From the NCBI GenBank assembly GCA_013399015.1, contig VWZX01008287.1, forward strand, positions 248,001 to 312,000: a stretch of 64,000 nt of DNA, read 5' to 3'. The translations under genes and the position numbers were made by a program. Each line of letters begins with the position of its first letter. Positions within the stretch are counted from its first letter, which is position 1. Shown here one piece after another: positions 24,721-37,505 of this stretch. Below the pieces are notes generated by a model that did not search any database, had not been told where the DNA came from, and worked only from the letters and a program-made list of their open reading frames with translations. The DNA is from Galbula dea (lineage: Eukaryota; Chordata; Aves; Piciformes; Galbulidae).

Positions 24721-26470
24721 GTAGTTTGATTTTGCCTTTCTCTACATTAACTTCTAACCTCTTCAACTGAAGAATCCTACCTTGCTGTTTGCTTCCTGAG
24801 CATAATTTCAAAATTTCTTCACAGGGAAGAGAAGGCTGGAATAAATAACCCAAATGGTGTAGGAGTTTCTTAAGGATAAAGGTATTGAATCTAATAGGGA
24901 GTTCAAGTTTCACATTAGAACATTCAAGCACCTCAAAAGGAAAAACAGAAGCTACTCTGTAGCTGCAATCACTAATGTAGTTACACAGTTAAAAGAACAA
25001 ATTGTGTGTGCAGAAGATTTTATTTAATTGTAAGCAAATCAAACATGCAAAATATTTATTAGTTAACATGACTATGCTGTGGTTTTTTGCTCAGGTGAAA
25101 ACAGCATGGCTCTAGATGGGTCCATGAGACAGCTCCACCTCCTGAACACATCAGTGTTGCTACCCTTGAATCTGATCATGTTACTGGGAAAAGATACACT
25201 CAATAGCTTCAGTGTAGAAGTAGTGTTTTAGTTTCAATTTCTAACACTAAAATGTTGTTTCCTTTGGCAAGTATCACCCAGTTTGATGCTCCTTTTTATG
25301 GAGTGACCACTAAAAGCCAAAGCAATGGAAAATGGCCTGAGCAAGATTTATCACTGCCATGAAGAAAGAAACTTAGTCTGGAAGCTCGCTCTACTGTCTC
25401 TCTACAATAACTGTCTACTTGGTAAACAGATTATGATTCTATTTGCAAGTCTTACTTCTGAAGGCACAGATGAAAACTGAAGCTGCAGAGGTTAATAAAA
25501 GCCCAGCTTTGTGCTTCACTAGGGACAGTTGCAGCTGGTCTAAAACTGCACTTATTCCACCAAAGTTGATGAGGCAATGACAGTTCACCAAGGCTGAGGC
25601 TTTGCCTTTCAAGACGTATAGGGGCTTTCTTCTGCACTTATTTCATTCCAGAAGAAATGCTGATTTAGGCAAATCACCCAAAACACAGTCGTCCCATTTT
25701 AAAACTGCTGAAGGGACAGATCCAACATGAAAACAATCAAAGCAGAGACTAAAACCATATGACCAATCCCCTGCCAGAACCAGCAAACATTATGCACAGC
25801 AACGCTGCAAAACGTGCACAATAAAATAATCACGATGCAGCATGCAAGAACTAGCTGCAGCACATGGATAGGATGTAACGTGTTAACTTCAAAAACTCCT
25901 ACAAGAATGATTCATAATCTGTTCCATGCAATCGTTTATACACAGAGACTACAGCAATATTAAACTTTCACAAACCCTTTGAAAATATCTGGAAAGCAAC
26001 TCAGGCAATATCTGAGTAAGGCTACAAAGTATAGAATAAGTAAGTAGAACCAAGCAGCACACATGCACAACAAAGACTCTGAAAACATGTTCACAGACGA
26101 CTTTCTACAAAGATAACATCACAAAAAAAGATAAAGCACTTTGTATTTTACTCAAGTTAAAGATAAATAGATATCAAATTGTACACGTCAGGAACACCGA
26201 CATCCAAATTTGCCTGTTTTTTCCTACTCATAAAATACCATGCTGCTTCTGCACAAGAGAGAGAATACACAGAAACAGCATTACACGTCTGGAGGTCAAA
26301 CACTACATTGAGGCCAGAAAGATGAAAGAGGATCCTCCATCCCTCCACTGTTCACTCAACTGACTGTCCATGGCTTCCAGACAAACTCCATAATGACAGC
26401 AAATATAGACATAATCTGTGTCCCTGTCTCCCATACAGACCACCATATTGTGGACACTCTCTAACACAGA
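24721..26470. other. Unique non-coding sequence
   Basis: No gene recognised. A plus-strand acceptor 'tggttttttgctcag' at about 25095 leads into a 43-codon open stretch that then hits a stop, and a 27-nt splice-bounded piece lies on the minus strand near 25458-25484. Both are weak. Confidence 0.55.
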
Positions 26471-26655
26471 AGTCATAGAAACATAGAATTATTTAGGTTG
26501 GAAAAGACCTTTAAGATCATTGAGTCCAACCGTAAGCTTAACACTGCCAAGTCCACCACTAAACCATATCCCTAAGTGCCACATCTACATGTCTTTTAAA
26601 TACCTCCAGGGATGGTGACTCCACTGCTTCCCTGGGCAGCTTGTTCACAGACTCC
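26471..26655 (-). mobile_element. CR1 LINE 3' fragment
   Basis: The plus strand reads 'agtcatagaaacatagaatt', then 'ggttggaaaagaccttt', 'aagatcattgagtccaacc', 'aaaccatatccctaagtgcc', 'acatctacatgtcttttaaa' and 'cctccagggatggtgactcc', ending at 'cctgggcagcttgttc'. This is the CR1 3' region in reverse complement, a subfamily distinct from the 53.9-kb copy. It is 5'-truncated. The minus-strand open frame at 26559-27119 runs through it and is an artefact of this insertion plus flank. Confidence 0.92.
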
Positions 26656-29600
26656 AAACACATCAGAGGTAGGCTAGGACAGCTCAGACACAAGGTAGTA
26701 TCAGACTGCTCAGTCCTTAGCCCCACTGCACCTTCAGCTTCCAAACCACCTACTGTCATACAAACGAACCCCTCAGACAGCAGAGGTACAGAATATACCC
26801 TCATATCTTTACGTAACACACCCCCCATGCCAACAAGTAGGCAAGCACGAAGTGGAGCCTGTTTGATTTTCACAGGAAGAAAAGTGAGCTTAAAAAAGTA
26901 AGAAAAAGAGCAGTCAGGGAGCTGAGGAAACCAGGGTTCAAACGCTTGGTCTACCACAGAGTTTTTGTGTGACCCTAGTTGAGTTGTTTTTTCCCTGCAT
27001 GCCTGTGCAATAGCTCCATGGGTGGCACAGAAGAGAAATACATTAAAGACTGGGAGGTATTTGGATACAGGAATACCCAAAAGCTCTGGGACTGGCATAT
27101 TTATACACACAGAAACCACTCAGAGACAATAACTCAGAAAGTGGCAAGTTACAAAATAATGAAAGCATTAATCTTGACAGTAAATGCTAACATAAGCATT
27201 GTAAGTATTAGGGGACACAAGAACTGTGATGATTTCCCTTAGCTAATTACATGGGTCCCAGAGCTCAAGGGAAGGTATTTTCTTATAAATGTAACTTTGG
27301 GTTTTTGTGATGCATTACAGCTGCCCATAAAACAGATGAGTAGAAACATGCCTGTGTGTTGTGTATGTCTGACCTGTAACAACTGGAAGCAGCTGCAGAA
27401 TTGCAGTGTAAATCATGGTCATTCCTGCAGACACAGCCAGCTTTATCCAGACTGTCAAGCGCTGCTGTAAAACTACAGTGTGAGTTCAACTTGCTTCTTA
27501 ATGGAAATACAAGCTGGCTTGTATAACCTCTGCCTAGCAGTTAACAAGAAATCATCATTATTTGGAGAGAATACAACTCTCATCCAAGAGCTCACTAGCT
27601 TTTCTTGGGACATTTCAGCTGAAAAAGTAAGACATATGGTTTACAAGTATATACCAAGGGTTTTTCCTTTCCATAGCTTTGCTTTTAAATGACCAAAATA
27701 TTTGACAATTACTTTTTTAAAGTGAGATTTTGAGTTTAAAAACTGTAACTCGCTATAGCACAAACAAACCATAACTAACTTGGTTAAAAAGTAAATTCTA
27801 ACTGAAAAGAGGAATGTTTTTATTCTGAAGTGCATTTCCTTTCACTCCTGCTATTAGGCTGATATAGCAGTTCTAAAAGAAAAATAACAACAGAGAAAAA
27901 TAGTGCATGACTAACTTTTGCACTCTGCAAAACAGTAGATGTTTTTTCTGTTCAAATGTATACTGTGGTGCTAAAGGAAAGGATATTTTCCTTCATATCT
28001 TCATCTTTGCTCTTAAGCCAAAGGAACATAATGTTAAATTCTGTGCAAATATAGCACAAGCCACAATCCTTTGTGCGTGTTCTTGAACTGTTTCAAGAAG
28101 CCCTAGAGATATCACACATTATCCCATGATTCAAAGCTTTAACCTTGAGGGAAAATACACAAAACAGCTCCAGATTTTTCCCAGCTCAATACAGCATTGT
28201 AAATACTGTAACAGCTATTTGATAAACACAATAGAATACCTTTTAAAGTGAATACAACTTATTTGCCATGTTTATAGTAAATGTATCAGTAAAGATCATT
28301 TTAAAAATGCAAATCATTATTAACTACTCCAATATTTACTGTTTCTATTCCTCTGTATTGTCTGATTTAATCTGCTTTAAGAGAAATCCAGGCAGGTCTC
28401 CATTTCAAGAAATGCAGTATCACTCTTGTTTACTGAAGAGGTGATTGATAATTTCTAAAACTAAATAAACTTGGGTTTCATATATTCTCCTGATATAAAG
28501 AATATTTTAAGCAAAATATATGTTTGCCCTAAGTACCTGAAACAATTCTAAAGGCTAATAAAATGGCAAATGGAATGTAGCACGAAGAAAGTGGCATGTA
28601 CACAAACACTCTCCTTGTGCTCATGCATCTTGTACCAGATGGTATGGATTTACTTTAGTAGCAAACATTCCATAGCACACAGGTTCTTACTAATGTTTAC
28701 TTTGCATATAGCAATATATCTGACTTAGTAACAAAGTTTCCAGTGTAAAATTACACTGAAATACCTGCAAATAGAGCATCAGGATATTTCTCATCATGGT
28801 GTCTCACTCTTTATAAACGAGAGTGTCTTTAAAAATTGAAAAGGTCAAGTATCTCCCCTCTTACTATACTGCCTTCCTATTCAGTCTTATTGGTTAGAAA
28901 ACAGATTTGATTCTTCAGGAATCTTAAAGAACTTAAATTTGTCAGTTTTCATTGCATCATCAATCACTCAGGCCAGAAGCAGCAAAATAGCAAATTCTTT
29001 TTTCCTCCCTTATTCTGCAAATCATCTTTCAAAAGAATTACAGAACTTTTGGTGAAGACATAACCAACAACATGCATTTGAAAAAAACAAAAGCCAAAAC
29101 AGTGGTAGTCTGACCTCATCGTTGCCATTATATTTCTATTTCTATGGAACTGTGAATTCTACAGGACTACACCATGAAAAGACATCTTTGTGGGACATTT
29201 TTAGACATCTGTTATTCCTGTAAATGTTGAAAATCAACCTAAAGTTTCAAGCTCTTTTTTGGCTTCAGATATGGGAGCCAAAATATGGTAGCATGACAAT
29301 AGCTTTTAAGAAACTCTTACTTCTGCATCATTTTTTCACGACACCAAACAAACATCCACACTCCACATAAAGAGGAGCTGGTGATCTCAAAGAAAAGATA
29401 AGGCTTTTCTCCCAGCCCAAAGCTGTCAGAGCCACCATGAAATCACAGACTTTTGAGCCTTAGCAGTACAGAGCACACACTCCAACCATGCTTAGCCATG
29501 TCCAGGCAGGGACAGGGGAAAACACATTTGTTTTGTTCCAAGTCTTCACCAGAAAAGACATTCTGCTGTATGAGAAACAGCAGTGGCAAGGAAGGATGGC

Positions 29601-31671
29601 TGCCTACAATTTTTGTTAGTCCTGCAACATCAGTCTCACATATCAGCACTGTTTTTTCCAGCAAAACAAGGAAACTGCCAATCCATGTGTCAAGCAGGGT
29701 GGTGAGTTCTGGGGAGGGACATGTAACTCAGGAGCAAAGATCTGGTATGACAACTTTGGCTCAACAGGACTAGGGAAGAATCGTGCATAAATACATTACA
29801 TTTCAGATTAGGTCAGACATTGCAGAACCACTACAGTGGAAAGTATTCATTTCCTCCTAGAAGTATTAATAATTTACCAACTTTTTTAAACAGCAGCACT
29901 GGAGCCACGCAACTGCATTCTGAGAAATTCTAGGTATTCATACAGTTTGTTTTCCTTTGTGTCTTAGTTCAGTCCTGTGCTTCGGCCTCACTGGACCTTC
30001 ATAAATCCCCAAAGATAGCTAGATGGAATGAAACCCAAGATTTTATTAAACTTCAAAAGAAAATAAATTATGCTGAAGCTTATGTGAATATTTAGACATT
30101 TTTCAAAACACGAGAATAAATACGCAGCTCCAGTGAGGAGATACAGGAAAAAACAATCCCATTGAAGTGCCACATATGCCCAAAAACAACATTCAGAAAG
30201 TGATGGGGAAAAAATAAATGGGATAACTTAATGTCAGGGCCTTAAATACTCCCATGCCTGTCCACAGGGACAATACAGAGCTTTCCCGGGAAGTGCTGTC
30301 ACCTTTTGCACAGATTGAAGTATTTCTGTCTCTCTCCAATGCAAGCTATCTCCTTATGGGTTGTACAGCTAGCAGTCTTCAGTCACAAATGGTAACCAGA
30401 TGCAATGCTGACTTCTAGGCCTGCAAACAAGAAGCCTCACTACCTCAGCTGCCCTGAGCTGAGTGTGCATGCAGAGAGCTTAGTGACATCTGTCTTTGCT
30501 GGGCATGTGTGCAGGCTTCCAGAACCTGGAAAAACTCTGCAGCAGAAGAGACACCTTCCCAGAGCTAAGCACGCAGGTGCACAGGAGATCAAAAGGCAGA
30601 ACAGGCAAGCATTGTGGGGAAACAGAGAGGCACACAGCAGACCCTGGACAATACTCTTTTCTGTCCTGCTGCAGCCCAGAAATGGGAAGAAAATGAGAGC
30701 AGGGGATGAAGCAGAGTTTAAAGTATTTCATAATCCAGGAGTGCTTTTAGAAAAGATGCTGTTGGAAGGATACAGTCATAATCTTAGCAGTTACCTAAAC
30801 AACTTTCTCACATGAAGTAACTACCAAAAATAGCCAGTGAAGGCTCCTCTTGCACCTCACCAGGCTCCTCCTTCTGTTCAGCCTGAGAGGCATCCTTGTG
30901 ATGAAAAGCCATGAGATCTGGTATGTGGCTCTACAGTCCTGATGTCTCCTCTCCACTGCTTTACAAGGAATCCTGATCTTACTGAAGAAAATGGCAAAAG
31001 TCCCATTAGGCTTTAATAGGGATAGAATTGGGCTCTTAAAGCCTGGTGTGTGAAGGGTCACAGTCCTGCGAACAGCAAAGGGAAATGCATGCTCCTTGGA
31101 GCTCCCCTTTGCTGCTAAATCCTGCAGCAAAAGAGCTGGTGTTTGCAAGGCTGGGAATACTGTATTTTGTTTCTCTAGTGCAGACAGTGATCAAAAGTCT
31201 CAGCTGTGGAGGAAAGATTCCTCCAAACGAATTCTTTCCTGTTGCGAGATTTTTTTTTTTGACTTAGCAGACATTAGAACTGTCTCATTTGCAAATACAT
31301 GTACAAGTCTCCAGAGGGAAGCTTGAACTTATCCTTAAATTACTGAAAGTTTATTATTATTTTCTCATGGAAAAAGTCACGGGTGTCTTGTAATTCCTCA
31401 TGTTCCCATCTTCTAAAGTTGAGTGCATCCTGACCCAGAAAAAAAATTGGGAGTCCACTAAAACAGGAGGTAAAAGACAATTCTGAAGCAATTTACAAGA
31501 TGTTTTCCTTTCAGACTTTAATGTTATGACTAACACTTGGGTGCTGAAAGTCCCCTGAGAGCAGTAAGAAATCTATTCCTTAACTTGATGAACTTTCTAG
31601 AGTAAGAATGGGATGTTTCTGTGTTTTGTAACACAATGCAAAACGTTTTGTGTCAACACAGCTTAACTCAC
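26656..31671. other. Unique non-coding sequence
   Basis: No gene or recognised repeat. The GC-richer interval 30400-30720 is open in several frames on both strands, but the translations show no domain. A small splice-bounded piece lies on the plus strand at 29662-29701, with acceptor 'ctgttttttccag' and donor GTG|GTGAGT. A short Glu-rich minus-strand frame ends near 30812. Confidence 0.55.
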
Positions 31672-31730
31672 CTGATATCTTGGTATGACTGTCCACTCAG
31701 GGATAATGACCCTCACAGCACCTTTGTATT
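31672..31730 (-). other. Candidate 59-nt exon, phase 1 to 0 (unverified)
   Basis: The minus-strand segment lies between acceptor 'cttaccttaattccag' and the strong donor CAG|GTGAGTTA. The open frame gives YKGAVRVIIPEWTVIPRYQ, a coding-like, beta-strand-like peptide with Trp and Pro. It ends in phase 0, which would join in frame to the minus-strand candidate at 15700-15795 about 16 kb downstream. On the plus strand the same interval has the opposite arrangement, acceptor ccactcag and donor AAG|GTAAGT, so the sites are ambiguous in direction. I recognise no family. Confidence 0.2.
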
Positions 31731-32634
31731 CTGGAATTAAGGTAAGTTTACATTTTTAGATGATGGAAAGCAAAACAGCAGCGATTGGAAGGCTAGTGAT
31801 GTGCCAAAATAATTAAGCACAACTTTAGTCTGTTCTATAAAGTGTTTGGTGTGTTTTCTTAGGGCCTTATCCAAACCCTGTTGAAATGCATGGGAAACCC
31901 TCCAGGCCTAGGCTTTAGCCTTCACACTATGGCATACATTTTTATCACTAACTGTAATTATATTCTTGCAACATATATGGACAAAATGGCTATGGGACAC
32001 TAATACATAAAATACACCCACAATAATTCTGCTATAGAACTCTTCCAAGTTCGTTTTCCTGACTTCTACATGGTTGTGTCCAATGCCATGGTTAAGGACA
32101 CAAAAGAAAATTCATGCTTTTTTACTCCTAAAATGGTTTGAGAGAGAAATTAAGAAACAATGACTGACAAGACTACAGTTAATCACAAATTTGGTCATCT
32201 CAACCATATTGTGTACATTTGCTCACTTCACCTTAAAACAGTTCACTAGTCCCATCAGATGCAATCGTGTCCTAGAGCTACTGAACTGCTCCATATGAAA
32301 TATAAGGGCCAAGTTATGAATCACCCTGCAGAGAAGGTGTCTCCTGCCTACATCTTTGTGAGACTGCTGGTAGCAGGTACTGCAAACCAGTTCAAAGACC
32401 AGAAAGATCCTTACAGAAAACAGGCAAGGACACCTGAGAATATAAGCTTTATATTTTCAGAATATATTGTTGTACTTCTGTATTCAAAGAAGGCCTTCCT
32501 CTTGGGGCAATTCACCAACCAGGGTACAAGCCAGAACTTCACACTATGAAAGATTACTTAATTCTGTGCACTGAGTTCAAGAAAATGCATGATTTAATTG
32601 TTTTATAAATGCATGGCAGACTCATGTAAACTGA

Positions 32635-32653
32635 TTTTTTTTTTTTTTTTTTT
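32635..32653. repeat. Poly(T) tract
   Basis: Nineteen consecutive T. Neither flank looks like a retrotransposon body. Confidence 0.9.
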
Positions 32654-35366
32654 GGATCTCAGCTGGTACAGCCTGTCGAAGAGCTAAATATTGGGCTGTC
32701 ACTGACCAGGTTCCCACAGTTCTAGCAACACAAAGGCAAACACTACTATATTTGTTTTGGGTTTGTTGTGGTTAAAGGAGAAGCCTATTTAGAGGCTCAG
32801 AATTAGCATTCGATTACGAGTACTATGTAGGTAAAATCTTATCTTAGTGATGTTACATCTTGTGGAAAATATGTAAATATATCAAGTTACATATGCATAC
32901 AAAAGCATTTCACAATTATACTAGATATTTAGACAGTTGATCCTTCATGCAACGAAAACAAGTAATACAAGCTTTTAAAACTGCATGAAACAAGACTGCC
33001 CTTTTTTTTTTTGGCAAATTAGCTGGTAAATCATCTCAACAAGCCTTATCTTGCTTTATCAGCCCACCTGTCTTTGCCCCTTTAATGTCAGACTCAGAAG
33101 AGGAAATGAGTACTTAACTGATAGTGCTTCTTCAAAGGAAATATTTGCTTCAGTTACCTTGCTTTTTAATGAGATTGTTTAGTCACAGCTTGGCATCAGT
33201 TCATAGCATCCACCACGTTAAAGCTTTCAGGTTTTCAAAGCATAAAGACATATCAAGTAGATCAAGCCAGAAAACGTGAAATTGTTCCTGGTTGGCATAA
33301 AATCCAAATGGAGAAGACATTTACCTTCCTTTCCTTGGTCAGGACAGAGACAGAATTAGCAGGAGAAAGCTACTCCCCTTTTTGCATTCCCTGCACCATC
33401 TTGTAGGGCCTGTTCAAAGAAGATACTCTGCAATTCGGATTCAGCCAAGGGAGAAAGTGCCCAACCAGCTGCAATTTGCTCCTATTTAATACGAGGGTAG
33501 AAGATGCTAAAGTGGCCTCAGCACACTGATGATCCCTGATTTACTACTATGTCACAATAATGAAAATTTAGTAGTACTGTTCCTGTGTGACTGGGTGGCC
33601 TCTTCTGTCATACGAGAGGAGAAAAGATGCTATAATGTATTTTCATTGGCTGTTTTCTTATAGGCCCCAGATCAAACATTTCACTTTCAATGGATCTGAC
33701 TCAGCACACAGTATATGCGTTTTTGACAAGCAAGGTATCTATCACACACAATGACAAAAGCCCTAAGAACACTTACTGACTTAAAATAATTAAGTACTGC
33801 TCCCACCACTATCTCAAACCCTCTCACAGTGCACAAGGTAAGCAACTGACCTGCAGCTGAAATGTGAAGTCTTGCATTCAAACTTGGGATTTTTTTTCCT
33901 TTTTTTTAAAATAAACTACTTATGAATATTTTAGATCAATACTTGTGTTTGAAATGGATTTCTTCTAAGTTTTGCCCTTCAGTAAACACCAGAATAGTTT
34001 TATAAGGCAAATGGCAAAAAAATCACTGGAAGCTTTATAGCATGAGAAAAACATACCCCTGCCTTTACAAAGGACAACGTACATCAGTAGCTGAAAGGGG
34101 ACCTTCCGTAATAACACACATTTTCACCTTTTTTATTCTTCCCCCATTCTAATCTTTTTTAATCTGAGAGAAGTGAAAATGTTTGGGATAGCACTGAAAT
34201 TATCATTTAGAACAGCACATAAAAAAAAAGTGAACCCCAGCTCTGCAGAACATCCTGCCTTCCACTGCTGTCCTACAGAAATGGAGACATTCTGGTTTAT
34301 ACAAATTAGCTACCCTGGTTTGCAGCTTGTTTTCTTTGCCCCTTCTGAGTAGCAGAAAACATTCAAGTGCTGGATGGCACCTTTATGTTTTTACTGCTCA
34401 TCAAAAACAGAAGGAGGTGGAAAGAGGAAAAGAAAAAGCAACATCCAGGAAGTGTGATTTCCCCTCAGCTTCAATAAATGGAGCTGCCATTGTACTTGTT
34501 GCTTTCTGGAAGGCCAGCAAACTGGACAAAACCAATCAAAAATTACCAGCTGCAGAAGGAATGAGGAAAGCAAGTCACTGAAATGGGATGCTAGGCACTT
34601 TTTTAAGAGCAGCTGGAGGTGCAGTTACACAGCACCCACCGGAAAGCATCCAGCCATGTGCAAAATAAGGCACTTGACAAGAAGAGATTTCTCAAACTCA
34701 AAATAGATTTGACCTTAGGATTCTCTTCCGAACATCCAGAACAAATGAAGTCATCATATATAAATTCTTCTGCCTTGTGAATGCCTTTTGAACTCTATAC
34801 TGGTGCAAGGCTTCCTAAGTGCATGTGGAGCAAACGCTTTGCCTCCCTCATCCTAAAATGTGGCTTAGAAATCTGACCCAAAGACTCTCATCAGAAGACT
34901 GAGCCACCATACAACTCTGATGGCTCCTCGCCGTGTAAGTATAGTTGCCCCCTGCAAACACCTGGGCAGTGCCTCATGGCAGAGGCCCCACACTCTGCCC
35001 ACTGGGTCCCAGCCTGGGAGTCATTATTTTAAGTCATAAACTTCTTTAGAAAGAGGGAAAAGCTGCAACACAATTAGTACTACCAAGGGCTTGTACTGGT
35101 GCTGTAAGAGTACTGTGAAGATGCACAATGAAACACCTGTGCTATTGAGGAGAACTGATTGGGATTCTGCCAGTGAAGTGTTGGCCCAAGGCTTTCCATA
35201 CCAGCGCCTGCTCCCAGGTAGTACGTTTTGTCATGCTTCAACAACATCTAATTCCACAAATTATCAAAGCAAAAGTCTTTTTTTTAAATTATTTTTTAAA
35301 ATATCTTAATTTTCAGGCCATGACCCAGCTGTCCTTATTCCCAAGTACTGAAACAAAACTAGTGGT

Positions 35367-35397
35367 AAAAAAAAAAAAATTTAAAAAAAATAAAATC
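35367..35397. repeat. A-rich tract
   Basis: A13, then TTT, A8, T and AAAA: a simple A-rich stretch with no recognisable retrocopy attached. Confidence 0.85.
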
Positions 35398-36401
35398 TTT
35401 AAACTCCACTGAAAGCTCCCTTCGTATTGTCAAATGGGTCAGGTTTTTTATGTTCCAGGCATTCCATTTTGGAAAGGTTGGAAAAAGTGAGATTAGATTT
35501 TACTTTTCAATAAAAATAAACTTACCTAACTTTTGTATATAGCTTCTGTGGCAAACAAAAACACAGCTCAAAGAGCCTCAATTCCTTCAGAGCTATACTT
35601 AATAATACTCTTCCTCCAATGATTGAATGAGTTCCTTCATCTGAATGGGCTGTGGATCAACTAATATTTAAGAGGGAACTGCTAAAGGAGCTTTCAAAGA
35701 CAAAATGAGTGTACAGGAAGAAAAGCAAACAAGACTCCTTTACATACAAAGCTGGAGAAAGAAACTGAGGGCTGTATTGTACCACGTGGGCTTATGGCAG
35801 CCATTGCAGACCTGGAGTATTTCTCTGAGAAGCTTCATTTTGTTCACTGCCACAAGTGCTGGAAAGAAACGTATCCTGACTTCCTCCTTCCTCATAGGGA
35901 AGACAATATTCCCAGCAACTGCTGTGTTAGAAAGGGTGTATGTATAAATAATAGATAAACTACTTGCATACAAATAACTAAGTAGCCTAAAAGATCAGCT
36001 ATGTCTAAAAATTCTACATAGTGACCAAACTGCTAAAAGATGACAGAACTGCTAACAAAAACAAGAGGTTTCTCAGTAAAAAATAGTCACAATTTCAGAG
36101 GAGTAGAATACAATAATTATGGTAAACAGACATTTGTTTTAAATCTATGGGCACTTCAGGAAATTTAAGTCAATGATCCCAGCCAGTTAAGCCCAGCAAA
36201 GAGGTTGAAATGGTAACGCTAAAAATAGCATCAGGCCTAGAAAAAGATGACATAAAAAATAAGAAAGTGTTCTGCAAAGGACCCACATCCCTATTGTATT
36301 CAAGTTCATTGAACAGGTCAGTAAATTAATGTATTAAACCCAACAAAACCAACCCTGCATACTGTATTTTAGACTTCCAGATTGACAAGATAAAAAAAAA
36401 A

Positions 36402-36402
36402 N
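36402..36402. other. Undetermined base (N)
   Basis: The only ambiguous base in the window. It sits directly after an A10 run, so it is most likely a homopolymer sequencing uncertainty rather than a scaffold gap. Confidence 0.98.
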
Positions 36403-37395
36403 AGTGAAGGTACCACCACAGATCAAAAGGTAAAGAACCAAAAAAGAGGATAGAATGCACAATTTTCATTATCTAAACAAGGATGTGTTGCATATCATTT
36501 CACACCAGTATTTGTTTCAATTATTCCATTTACCAGTGGCACCATTGACATGGCTCTAATGGAAGGAGTAGTTTGCCTACACTAGCCCAATAAGCAGCTC
36601 TCTCCCCTTCTCTGCTCACAAATAACCAGGCTCATGGGAAGGATGGATGCAGTGGCCTACAGGTATGATATACAGTACAGCCATTCCCATATAAGTCAAG
36701 ACACTTTCTGTAGCCTCTCAAAGCTGCATCAGCACTGAACTCAGAAATCTCCTTCAATTTGTTTAATGGTATGCCATGGAAAAACAGGCAATACTGCAGT
36801 CAAAGAGATTCTCATTAAATAAGACATAGCTCGACCTATGAGTGAGTTATGCTTAGCTATATAGCTGTGTCTTAATCAGTGGAAACAGGATTTCAAATTC
36901 CATATCTGTTGTACAACCTTTATTTTATTTTAAAGGCTGAATCAAAGAAAGCTTTATTTTTCTGCTTAAAAAGCACAGGAAAAAAACTTTGGGTCTTATA
37001 AGTATTTTTATAAGTACATGAAATTGAAAGTAATAATGTGTAGACAATTGTAAAGATCAAAAAAAGTCAAAAGCAAACACAATAAGGTACATAAAACATT
37101 TTGCGCTAATTAATAAATCTAGGTTTTGATTTCCAATCATTTTAGTGGTAATTGCAGCACTGTTAACTTCCAAAGCCAGCTCTTACAAACACCTGCTTGT
37201 ATGTAGCCTCTGAAGGATCTCAGCCTTATATGCTCTAAGGAACTGAAGCAGAACTTCAGTCAAACAGAAGTACTTCATTTTGAGGCTGATGCCAAAGAAA
37301 TTCCAGCATATATGTCCATAAAAGAAGAGTTAATATCTCCCAAGGCAGCCAACCAATTCAACTGCCACTTGCTTACTTATTATTCATTACTTGTA

Positions 37396-37505
37396 CTGTG
37401 ATAGAGCCCAAGGACTCCAATCATATGCCAGAGCTCATTCTGCTAGATGCTGTACAAACATGTAAGAAAGAGTCTTTAGCCTGAGGAGTTCACAATCTGA
37501 TTGTT
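37396..37505 (+). mobile_element. Old amniote interspersed repeat relic
   Basis: The run 'tgatagagcccaaggactcc', then 'gagctcattctgctagatgc', 'tgtacaaacatgtaagaaag' and 'gaggagttcacaatctga' follows the order of a repeat I know as abundant in turtles and crocodilians. That repeat has 'ccccattgtgctaggcgctg' and 'tacaaacac' in its middle and 'gagcttacaatcta' at its end. Divergence is high, consistent with an old insertion predating birds. I do not assign a family or class name. Confidence 0.6.

Larger units (their letters stand above)
31731..36401. other. Unique non-coding sequence with A/T homopolymers
   Basis: No gene recognised. It includes a 19-bp T run at 32635-32653 and an A-rich tract at 35367-35397. 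The ORF-like stretch at 32259-32549 has no domain and no consistent splice context. The frames at 34327-34581 and 35705-35947 likewise match nothing I know. Confidence 0.55.

Noticed and set aside
26559..27119. Minus-strand open frame of 186 codons
   Set aside because: Its 3' part is the reverse complement of the CR1 fragment at 26471-26655 and the rest shows no domain, so it is a chance extension of repeat sequence.
30790..30920. Glu-rich minus-strand frame starting MAFHHKDASQ
   Set aside because: Only about 34 codons from its ATG. The minus strand is purine-rich here, which produces Glu/Lys/Gln codons by composition.
33314..33324. Nine-base minus-strand microexon candidate (GAAAGGAAG between 'ctgtctctgtcctgaccaag' and GTAAAT)
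   Set aside because: Short arrangements like this turn up on both strands in several places (for example an 8-base plus-strand one near 33831-33838), so by itself it is within chance expectation.
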